Source: Botryotinia globosa (lineage: Eukaryota > Ascomycota > Leotiomycetes > Helotiales > Sclerotiniaceae). From it: 64,000 nucleotides of DNA. The DNA is taken from the NCBI GenBank assembly GCA_014898425.1, contig RCSZ01000001.1:3720001-3784000 (forward strand). Reading direction: 5' to 3'. Numbering within the stretch: position 1 is the first letter of the stretch; each line of letters starts with the position of its first letter. The notes beneath the pieces are model-generated. The model saw only the letters and a list, made by a program, of their open reading frames with translations. It searched no databases and was not told the origin of the DNA. Made by a program: the position numbers and the translations under genes. Positions 45,858-56,204 of the stretch are shown here, one piece after another.

Positions 45858-47657
45858 ATGGAGAACTTAGTTGATGTGATTTATGGTCATGGGCTACTGG
45901 CCTTCTCACTTACTCCAGTCATATACGTATGTTCTTCTGCACATAGGCGACAATTCAAGACATTGACTCGATCATGTAGTTACTTGCGGAAGCCATCTAC
46001 AATATTTACTTTCATCCATTGGCCGATGTGCCAGGTCCATTCTGGTGCAACGTCTCGGGCTGGCGTTCTTGCTATCAAGCATCGACCGGGTATCGTCACA
46101 TTTGGATTTAGCAAAATCACGAGATTTACGGTCAGTTGAGACATGGTCCTTTATTCATCGCCATCTACTGACCAGTACAAGGTGACAGATTTCGTTACCG
46201 ACCAGATCGAGTCCTGATAGCCACCCCCAAGGGATACCGTGAAATTTACAGTTCCAAGGCGAATGTGAAAAAGGCCAAGTGGTACGAGGTCTGGCGGAGG
46301 AACAATGAAGATTACAATGCGTTGAATACGACCGACTCTCACAAACATATGGTGCTGCGAAAGCCCTTAAACAGCGCCTTCTCAGAAAAAGCACTGCGTT
46401 CGTCAGAACCCTTCATTATCAAAAATGTTGACCGCTGGATTGAGCTCATGCTAGATGGTGAAAAAACCAAAGGCAAAATTGAATGGGCGACACCGAAGAA
46501 TCTAGGCGGTGAATGGGTTGATTACCTTGTTTTTGATATACTAGGTGACTTATGTTTTGGGAAGTCTTTTGAGACGATGGAAATCAAGGAAAACCCACTT
46601 CGTCAGATTCCACATATCATTGGCGAATATTATATTTGCAATTCATGTATCCGGTAAGAGAATCCCACAATCGGAAAAAGGCGACACTAATTTATACGTT
46701 CCGCAGATTTCGAACTCGCCCTTTCTTAACGCATGGGTTTGGCTCAAGCCTCGCGGCATTGATAAATTACTCGCTATGATTACTCCGAAGCCTGTGATTG
46801 ATTTCTATAAGTTTCTAAAAACTTGCGAAGAAGAGCGTGAGAAGCAAGAGCAAAGCATGGAGAAGAACAGCACAAAGAATGAACGGAAAGATATGTTCCA
46901 ATATCTGTTCCAGGCCAAAGACTCTGGGACTGGCGCTCCCGCCTTCAATCACACTGAGCTCGTAGCGACAGCCAATCTTCTGGTAACAGCTGGCTCAGAT
47001 ACTACTACTGCCACTGCTATTTGCAGCGCTTTTTTCTACTTAACATGAAACCTGCATATTTACAAAAAGCTCGTGAAAGAGATACGAGACACTTTTTCTT
47101 CTGCGGAAGACATCCGCTCCAGTGTGAATCTTTCCAATTGCAAGTATCTGCAAGCCTGTTGTCTTGAGGCTATGCGAATGTCACCAAGTGGACCATCGGA
47201 GCTTCTACGCCAAGTCCTTCCCGGTGTTATTGAAATCGACGGTTGCTGGTATCCAGAAAACACTCTTATCGGTGTCCCTAGCTACTCGTTATACTACCAT
47301 CAGGAGACATTCAAAGATCCATTCGTCTTTCGACCTGAGCGCTGGATACCAAATGACGAAGTGGGCATTCCTGCAGAGCATGTTGCTGCTCTCCAAGAAT
47401 CATTGAAACCTTTTTCAATCGGTGCTGGTCAATGTCCCGGCAAGAGCATTGCTTTGCTTGAGATGTACATGACTTTGGCTCGGAATATTCATAGTTGCGA
47501 TATTCGTCGACCACTTGATGATACATCAAATCATGGAGCCGGTAAACCTGAAAATATTTGGGGTCGGAGAAACAAAAATCAGTATCAAGTCGTAGACGCC
47601 TTTCTTGCTCTGAGAAATGGGCCGGTAATTCAGCTTCGTCGACGAGTGCACAAATAA
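45858..47657 (+). pseudogene. Cytochrome P450 monooxygenase pseudogene
   Basis: Family: fungal secondary-metabolism-type P450, ER-anchored and heme-dependent. Exons can be traced at 45858-45926, 45980-46130, 46182-about 46655, 46707-47657. Seen: membrane anchor (VIYGHGLLAFSLTPVIY), YFHPLADVPGPFW, KWYEVWRRN, I-helix AGSDTTTAT, ExxR as EAMR, PERF as FRPERW, and heme loop FSIGAGQCPGKS. Lesions: TAG at 46109-46111 where relatives have Trp (HIWI-W), TGA at 47046-47048 where relatives have Arg (FYLTR), and a frameshift near 46636, since LQFMYP needed before ISNSPFLNAW is out of frame. The heme loop also has Gly where FxxGxRxCxG has Arg. Domain order is complete, so inactivation looks fairly recent. 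Confidence 0.85.
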
Positions 47658-48321
47658 GCCGTTCCGGCTTGAAGCTGAAAATGCTCTGTGGAAAAAATCC
47701 ACGAAGAGGGAAGATTAAATCAGGAGTGAGATCTGGCACCGGCGCGGCACTTGATGGTTGCATACATTTCGCCAGAAATAATATTACAACAGTAAAGCCC
47801 CACACTTTTTGAACAGGGACAACCCTTTTGCGAGAAAGTTTGCGAGTGGTAGAATATAAGAGATTATGCTGACGGTGACCACGCGTGCTTACTATTGAAT
47901 TAAGCTAAACAAGATTCCAACAGTTATTTGTTTCAATACTAGGTACTTGTCGCAACATTTCTTTATGAGCTAACTGTATTTGGTTCTAGACTCACTCGCT
48001 TCGTGTCGTTAAAGCGGGAATGACAGGGGTAGCGGCAATGACAAGAATAACGATCGATAGCATTCTAATACTGGTATCAATTAATTGGCTCGACGCCTTA
48101 CCGCACCAATGAGCATAGGCTCAAGCTCATCTGGATGAGCTCATTCGGTACCCAATCTTACTTTAAATTCTGCCGTTTCATTTAGGTATAGCGCGAATAT
48201 ACCATTACATACAACAAGTTGGTGCAGCAAAATCCAAGAATGCCCAACCTAAATTATCGTCCATACGGTCATTACTGTGTCTCATTCATCTATTATCCGG
48301 AATCAACTTCTATACCTCAAC
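47658..48321. other. Intergenic region
   Basis: Nothing gene-like was found. Probably promoter sequence of the disrupted hydrolase gene. Confidence 0.45.
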
Positions 48322-51300
48322 ATGGCACCAGATGAAGATAAAGAAGCCGTGAAAAAGCTCACGAGCTGGACACAGAAGTTCAGAAAGGACAAGGGCCATC
48401 TATTTTATACTCCAATAACCGATATCCCTACATCTTGCACAACCCCACATCTTGCACAATCTCAATTTCATTATTATTATAACTTCAATATTTAATAATA
48501 ATTAGAATTTATAAGATATTAGATTGAAACTTTTAAATGTTTATAATATAATATAATATTTTTGTATAGAATTATAAAATAATTAAGATTTAAATCTTAT
48601 AAATACTATAATCGCTTTTCTTCTTCTAATCCTAATTTCTATTCCCTTTCTTTTATTTATTAAAATATCAATTTCCCTATTATCTGAAAGCTCTGTAATT
48701 TCTTGAAACATTAGATCTAATATAAAAAAAGATTTTGAAATACTTTTATTCTTTTTAATAAATGAATTTCGTACTTTAAAAACTTTCTTATTATACTTTT
48801 TGAACTCCTATAGAATTTGATAATCAATCTTTCTTTGTTTAGCTCTTTTTTATAATTCTAAATATTTCTTTTACTTTTTAGCTTTCTTTTTAGCTTTCTT
48901 TAGCTTTTTGACTTTCTTCTTCTATTAAATAGTAAACTCTTTAATAAATTGATATATTCTAACTTTTAAAATAATATTAGAGGAATACAAATATATTTCA
49001 TTTGTTTCTTTTTTTATTAGATTTAATCTTTTAAATCGAATCCTTTTCTTCTTTTTCATTTTCATAGTTTTTTCTAGCTCTTTTATTCTATATAATTAAA
49101 TATTAGTTTCAATCATATTAATAAAAGCAGTTTTAAAAAGCTTTAAAGTGATTTTAGGGTTATTTTGATATTGAAATTCTAATTTGAATTTATAAAGAGC
49201 TTTTGTATTATATAGAGTTTTAAATTTATTTCTATATAATTATATTGATATAAATAATATAGAAATAAATTCAAATATAATATTAATAATAATAGTTTTT
49301 TTATATATAGAATAAATACTTATTTTTTCAAAGAAAAAGAATATATTATATATTATATAAATTTGAATTCAAACTTTTTTGAATATAATCTAGAAGTTTT
49401 GCTTTGTAATTCTAGATAATCCTTTGTTTTTATATAATAAATCATTCAATATTATATTATAATTCATCAAAAATAAAAGGAAAAAACTATAATCAAAAGA
49501 TTGAAATTAATATATAAAATATAATAGCAAAATCAATAATATAATCTTCAATTTATTATATTTCGATATAAACTTTATATTTATATAATTAGAATAATTA
49601 TTTATAATAAATAAACAATATCCTTTATTTACTTTTAGATATATATAATATTGAAATACTTTTTGAAGTTATATAAAACTAAAAGTATTAAATGATTATT
49701 TATTATTTGAAGCTTTGAAATAAATTTTATTCCTTTTCTTTATTTTATCAATCTATATATTTTGAAGATTTTCTAATTCCCCTTTATATAATAAAATAGA
49801 TAATATAATTGTATTATTGATATAGATATATATTAAAAGATTAATAAACTTTCGAGATTCATTTTATATAACTTTTATTACTTTTTTTCTTTTATAAATA
49901 TTAATATTCAATATCCTTTTTATAAAATATATCAATCTAATTATAAAGTCTTTTTTATCCCAATTCTATATATTCTTTAATAATATATTATATTTTGTAA
50001 TCGCTTTTATTAATTAAATGAATAAAAAAAAGAGATTAACAAAAGCTTTTATATAAGAAAAATCAATCATATATCGAAAATAATATTAACTAATTTATAA
50101 AAGTATTCAAAATAATGAATATTATTAGCTTTAATATATAGATTATCAATATATTAGAGATACCGATTTTTAAAACGATTTCCATACTTTTTAATAAAAT
50201 AAACTATCCAATTCTTCCTTATAAACCAGCCTATAATCTTTTCTACTAGGTTTTTAATTATACAGTTTATAGAAAGTATAAATCTTTATATTAACTTATT
50301 AATCTAATCAATTAAATCCTTTTCTTACTTTTTATTAAAATATTAATAAATATCTTTATAGATAAAAATATAAAAAACTATTTATCCTTTATATTATTGA
50401 TATAATATAAAATAATCAATATTATAAATTTTTATAATAATAATTATATTGGATTTCTCTTCAACTTTAATTTGAGCTATCGCTTATTATATATAATCTT
50501 CTATAATTAATATAATATTCAATATAAGTTTTGTAATTGATATTTTTTGAGATTCTAAAAGTTGTGTAAGATGTGGGGTTGTGCAAGATATAGGGATATC
50601 GGTTATCACAGCAACAGGCCATCACAACGGCTGACCAGCCAGCCAATGGGCCAGTTTGGGCCAGCATGACAATTCTACCAGCTCCAAAGGATGATTCCAT
50701 TGTCACTGTTATCACTGAGGCAATTTGTGATCTTGATGGTGGTTCTTGCGCGGACTTAGTTGCTTCATTAGCTGATGTCCAAGTACAGTGGAGCGGGTTT
50801 CGATCTGGAGTTGATTGACGCGAGAAAGAGCCGAACATTAGTGAAAAATATAAGTACAAAGGTCTCATGAAAGATACACGATCTAAAACAACCATTATAT
50901 ACGCTCATGGGGGGCTCAACGAGTAAGCTCAGTCATACCCAAAGAATATGTGTAGAAGCTAACCTTTGATTATTCAGCTCTGGGGGACCAGCTTCTTTAC
51001 GTGCAGTTAAATCAACTCTAGCAAAACTTACCAAAGGCCGCTGTCTTGTTCTCGAACAACGACTGGCTCCTCAGAACCCTTTCCCCGCACCTTTAATCGA
51101 CCTTTTGGTAGCGTACCTATCACTTATCTATCCATCTAAGGATTCTTTTCATGAAGCAACCATCTCTGAGCATATTGTCATCGCTGGAGAAAGTAGCAGA
51201 GGTAACCTATGTCTTGCTTTTCTCCTTTTGAACAGAGAAAGACCCGCATCAACTTCCATGGTCGATGTGTTTCGATCCCATATCCTGCAGATGTCGCGAC

Positions 51301-51984
51301 CTTCGGTGCTCAAGGCAATGCCACGATGTCTCTGTATGCATATTTCTTTTCAATTTCTCATGAGATGCTAATCTAGTGAATTGAACCAGCCCATCATATG
51401 CGCGAAACAAAGAATACGATATTATAGACGACATTTATCCAATGCTTAGCGATATTATAACGCCAGATTCTATCTGGCCTAGTACCCCTCCGGGATCACA
51501 TATTTACTCCCCTACGACGACTCTTATAACACATCCTTTGGTAAGCCCGGTTTTCTCCAAGTCATGGCCTTTCATCAAGCCACCGCCGATGTTTTTTGCC
51601 TATGGCCAAGAGCGTATGCTCGACGAAGGAAGGTTCATGGCTAAGCAAGCCTTCAAGGCTGGTGCTTCAGTACAACTTCACCAGTACAACGCACTTCCTC
51701 ATATCTTTGCCTTTATCGCACAAATACCTCAGACAGCTCACCCCTTTACTCAATGGGCGCAGTTATGTCGAATGTGTGTTGAGGAGCCCCAAAATATAGA
51801 TTCCAGTCGATATTATGTTCATGAATCTGTGGCGGGTCCACCTGGTTTCAAGACTGTCCTCCGTGATATTGGTGACGGGAGGGAATTCACGGATTTGGAA
51901 TATGAAGAGGTGCTCAAATTCATGGATGAAAATAAAAAGAAGATGAAGGTTTGGAATGGACCGAGAACGAAGTCATCATTGTGA
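48322..51984 (+). pseudogene. Alpha/beta-hydrolase (esterase-type) pseudogene split by a transposon
   Basis: Left fragment 48322-48417 (MAPDEDKEAVKKLTS ... HLFYTPI), right fragment 50604-51984. Removing the element and one TA joins TPI to SQQQAITT in frame. Seen on the right: LADVQVQWSGFRSGV, PNISEKYKYKGLMKD, oxyanion-type HGG, LAPQNPFPAPLIDLLVAYLS, nucleophile region GESSRGN (usually GDSAGGN), then PDSIWPSTPPGSHIYSPTTT, AYGQERMLDE and a C-terminal ALPHIF region carrying the expected His. Introns at about 50919-50978 and 51334-51389. Further lesions: stop TGA at 50816-50818 and a frameshift at about 51230-51245, after which NFHGRCVSIPYPADVATFG continues in another frame. Substrate of the ancestral enzyme is unknown. 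Confidence 0.85.
48418..50603. mobile_element. 2186-bp AT-rich DNA transposon with 42-bp terminal repeats in a TA site
   Basis: Left end ACCGATATCCCTACATCTTG at 48418; the right end at 50603, read as reverse complement, is ACCGATATCCCTATATCTTG. Similarity runs 42 bp with two mismatches, both of the C-to-T/G-to-A type. TA flanks both sides (48416-48417, 50604-50605), as in Tc1/mariner-pogo elements. Each terminal repeat holds an internal CATCTTGCACAA duplication. The interior is overwhelmingly A/T and has no surviving transposase frame, which fits repeat-induced point mutation. Size and ends resemble Fot1-like fungal elements, but no protein evidence remains. Confidence 0.85.
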
Positions 51985-52833
51985 ATCGGATGGAATTTTT
52001 GAATTTTGTTCTCATTCGTTGCTAGCCTATTGATCATTATATTCAACGAATGGTAGGACTAGAATCGGCATGCTAGAAGGATATGTGATACCGTTCCGAT
52101 GTTATTTGCCGTTCGATTAACGATGACAACGAAGTCTCGGATATGTGAAATGATAGTGATACCAATCTACAAAACTCTGGCGATCATAGTGACCATAAAC
52201 CCCTACCCTAATATCCTCACTGTTACTTTCTTCATCTACCAATAAAAAAAGCATTGACATACACCACATTCAAGATTATTCATAAATTCGAACTCTCATT
52301 CTATGAAACAAAAGCAACCCCGCTTCCTGGCTGTAGGCACTCTCTTTCTCATCACTCCTGAAGTAGTGATCAGATGTAATAAATATCTTTATGGCTTGAT
52401 TGGAATGGGTTGAGAAGGGTTATATATACTTGAATATAGATGAAGAGAAAAATAGCTGGTGAATATTCAATCTCAAATCTACTCACATAGATTTTAGATA
52501 CAGTGGAAAGGGGATTTGTTTCACGATAATCATACTGTTAAGAAGATTCCAAAAGCGTTTCTATCGTTTCCCCTAGAAATCATTACTACTCAAGGGGTGG
52601 ATAAATGATTAAGATAATGTGTAGATGATGATTTGGTAGAATCGTAGTATTATCATTTTCCAGACTGATAATCAATGTATTCAAGATGCCCAATCTGGGA
52701 TCCCGTTACCCCTGCCGTTTCTGCCTTTACTTTTGACTCGTTTTGGTGGCCTTATCTATTTTTCTGTTCGAATTCTTATGATCTCTTGAAGATTCTGATG
52801 TCCCGGGACATTTCCATGCTCGAATACATCTTT
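51985..52833. other. Intergenic region
   Basis: No gene is supported between the hydrolase remnant and the 3' end of the NACHT-type remnant. Confidence 0.45.
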
Positions 52834-53976
52834 TTACAACGGCAGACACGCAATGATGATATGGGTAGGTATAGTTTTCATCCCACACTTCATCGTCGTG
52901 TCTCCCCTTCGTAGAGTGGCCGAAAGAAAACCCCTCAGGTCATGCTCTGCTATCGATCTCGGTAGGGTTGGTATCGCGTTTGGTAACCCTCCGATAAATC
53001 TGGCGAACTCATCAGAATTCTCCATGCAACAAGCATATGGGTTAGCGCCGTGCTCAAGCATCAGTTCGAAAACTCTAACCCACTTCATGGAGAGTGATGA
53101 GATCTCCTGATTGTCCTTGGATACAAGAACGTGCACCAGATAAATGACATATTCCCAGATTGCATGAAAGCTATTGACATGCTCATTTGGGTCAGCGCCA
53201 TGAATAAGTAGTTCCTCAAGTACAACAATATCGGGAACTAGATCACCGAGTGCCCATCCATCCATAGACAGTGCATAAGCTAAATGAGGCAGCCCTGTTC
53301 GGTTTTTGACTGATATATGTGGTAATGGTAATTGAGATTGGCTTGTATAACGCGCGACGGATGTAAGGCTTGTTCGAGCTTTGAGAAGCATTATGAGACC
53401 ATATTTGACAGCAGCAGAATCAAGATCATCACCCCAGTCAGGTCGGTTTCTTCCTACTCACTTTGGATCTTTTTGTGACCAGTGTCTGAACACTCATCGG
53501 TCTGGTTGCATGCTCAAAACTCTGTCAGCTTCTTGTACCAGCTCGAGAGCCTCTTCCATGACCTTACGGTTGTCCCAAGGAAATTCGCGAAGTTGACTCA
53601 ACAATTCTACCCCAATTGTGTACACAGTCTTTAGGATCGAGTTTGATATCAATCACACGGGCCATCAATAATGCTAGCTCGGGGTCGAAGGTGGTATCAA
53701 TTGTATGTTTTGTGATCTCGTCCCAGTTCCTGGATCGTTCCAGAAAATCCACTGCCGTGCGATGAAGATAGACTATCCTTCCTTTTGCCCCAAGATCTTG
53801 TAATTTTAATACCGAAGAGAGCTCTTCGGTGTGGATAGTATGGTACCAGTCTGAGAGATTTCCTCCCCATTGCACATGCAGCCACAGTGCATAGGGATGT
53901 ATAACATCCTCTAAGGTTTTCATCTTCGCTCTGAATTCCTGTTGGAAACGCTCCACGTCAAAACCATAAGTCGATC
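52834..53976 (-). pseudogene. C-terminal remnant of a NACHT/ankyrin-type (STAND) protein
   Basis: Fungal STAND proteins couple a NACHT ATPase to ankyrin or other repeats and often act in self/non-self recognition. Only the distal part remains. Seen: GRIVYLHRTAVDFLERS (the hLHRTxxDFL signature found after the NACHT domain), then in another frame ELLSQLREFPWDNRKVMEEA with in-frame stops near 53510 and 53465, then DWGDDLDSAAVKYGLIMLLK leading to ankyrin-like units VLEELLIHGADPNE and VFELMLEHGANPYA. At least one frameshift and two stops break it. The NACHT Walker motifs are absent: the frame ends at the AT-rich element at 53977, and nothing recognisable continues beyond 54769. Confidence 0.7.
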
Positions 53977-54765
53977 ACCCTACTTTCGAGCCACCCTTCT
54001 TTTGGCTCACCCTTTTACACCAAAAATTACTTTTTTAGTCTATCAATATCTCTATCAATATTGAGCATAATTAAAAATATATATATATATATGTGATAAT
54101 TCAAGCTATTTTAAACTTATATTAGAATTTTTTAAATTTTTAGGATTTTTTTGAATTGAGAATTAGAATTTCCAAATATTAATTTTTGAATTTGTATAAA
54201 AATCATATATAAATTTCAAACTTTTATATAATCTTCAATAACTTTTTAACAAAAAGTTGTTAAAAGAAAATTATACATCTTTTTGAAAAATACAAATCTG
54301 AATTTATATAGGAATTCCCAAAAAAAATGAAAAACAAAAATTAATATAAAGATATAATGTATAATAAATTTAAAATAATATAAATAATCCCTATAATTTT
54401 AAAGATACTCTTTTAAATATTCATTTATAAAGAATTTTCTATTTCTTCAAAATCTTTTAAAATGGATATTTTATAAATTTATAATAAATTTTATAATTTA
54501 TTTTTAGCTATTTTTTCTTAAAATATTATTATAGGTTTCATAAAAATTTAAATTTATATATGATTTCTATACAAATTGAAAATCGATATTTTGAAACCTC
54601 AAAAATCGATTCATTAAAATCCTAAAAAATCTCAAAATTTCAAAATCGATTTAAAATTACTTGAATTATATAAAAAAAAATATCAAATTATATTCTATAT
54701 TGAAAAAGATATTAAAAGTTTAAAAAAGTGATTTTTGATGTAAAAGGGTGGCTCGAAAGTGGGGT
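53977..54765. mobile_element. 789-bp AT-rich inverted-repeat element flanked by ATC
   Basis: Left end ACCCTACTTTCGAGCCACCC; right end reverse complement ACCCCACTTTCGAGCCACCC, then TTTTACA(C/T)CAAAAAT(T/C)AC in both. The left copy has a 16-bp insertion (TTCTTTTGGCTCACCC) that partly repeats the end. ATC lies directly outside both ends (53974-53976 and 54766-54768), a probable 3-bp target duplication. The interior is almost pure A/T with no ORF, consistent with RIP of a non-autonomous element. Confidence 0.8.
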
Positions 54766-54768
54766 ATC

Positions 54769-55840
54769 CGATTTAGTCAAAGCAATATACATAGTGGGTG
54801 GTCAATCATTCATCATGTGGAGTGGAGTGAGTTATCAAGAACACTACCTGTCTAAGCAAAATAGATCTAACAACTGAAGTTTTCGATTGAAATGAGAAGA
54901 TATTAACTTGAAAGCAGAGAAAAGAGAAAGAGGAACGAAGAATATGATTGAATCCACTTGAAGATGTTTATTCTCGTTATTTTCGAGTTGGGATTGTGAG
55001 GAATCGTCTTCTAAAATTGCAGCATCATTTTACATGACATCAACATGAAGTCCCAAAATCAACAATCTTTTCAAAAATTAGGACATTGATATTAAAAATG
55101 TCTTTGAGATATAGGATTATCCTCTAAGATCTTATCATATATCCTACCATTATGTTATTGGCCTAAATATAAACCCATGTACGCTCATTGGTTATATGAA
55201 TCTTTCTGTATCTTTTCAAGATTATGCCAGAGATGAGAAACGAGAAATGATAATACTTCGAACTCCTTGTGTTGTATTATATAATATTAATAGAAGTATG
55301 AGTATCTAGGCAGGTATAGGTAAATAATTATATATGTTCATCTGTTCCCCTACCTGGAATTCCATGATACTCAGTCTCGATTGATTTCTCTTCCTTCCTA
55401 TTCTCTTTGCCTTTTCCATTTACACGCCTCCCACTCTTTTCATTGTCCAACCATCCCGTATCCATCCAAACACTCTCCCTCTCTCTCCCTGTCTCACAAA
55501 GTCTCTCCCTTTCTTACCCTTCCTTTCTCGCAAAATCTCCTCTCGCCCTTCTCTCAAAGTCACCACTCGCAAAGGTAAAGAAAAAGATCCTAAAAAACAA
55601 CAGTACATCTTCGCAACCTCAATGAAACCCAAGAATCTCCTCCCCGAGCTCCAGAGCTCCAGAGTAAAGTCCTTCCCAAGATCAATATCCTAGCGACGAT
55701 GCTCGAAGAATGATGGAGATGAAGAACAGAAGTTGTAGAACGACCATGATCAGGAAACTGAGGGAGTTGGATATTCCCTCCCATCTACTGATGAGAGTTG
55801 TCAAAATCGGCACATTCCCTTTATCGCTCAAGCAGAATAC
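54769..55840. other. Intergenic region
   Basis: No gene is supported. A CT-rich tract lies at about 55380-55570; open frames in it are low-complexity. Confidence 0.45.
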
Positions 55841-55843
55841 TAA

Positions 55844-56201
55844 GGGCCCGTTCGGATTGTTTTTTTAATTTGTTGATAAAATAATATATTGATTAATAAT
55901 TTAAACTAAATTTGTTAAATATAAAACTGAAATTTGTAGTTTACAAAATATAAAGTGATAATATATTAATAATAGCTAATCAAAGTTGTATTAGAGATTT
56001 GGTGAGGTTATTATATAAATTTTCAAATTTGTTGATTAATATTTTGTAGTTTTTTATAGTTTAATATTAGTATTTGATTTATTGCTTTTTTTATTAATAT
56101 CAATTATTGAATAACATTTGTGTTCAGTAAATGCTTATTTAGATTTATATTATCAACAAATATAGCCTAATATCGCCTAAAAAATCGATTCGAACGGGCC
56201 C
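55844..56201. mobile_element. 358-bp Harbinger/Tourist-like MITE with TAA target duplication
   Basis: Ends GGGCCCGTTCGGATTG and (reverse complement) GGGCCCGTTCGAATCG, flanked on both sides by TAA (55841-55843, 56202-56204). The GGGCCCGTT start and the 3-bp TAA duplication are typical of PIF/Harbinger-related MITEs. The interior is AT-rich and non-coding. Confidence 0.85.
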
Positions 56202-56204
56202 TAA

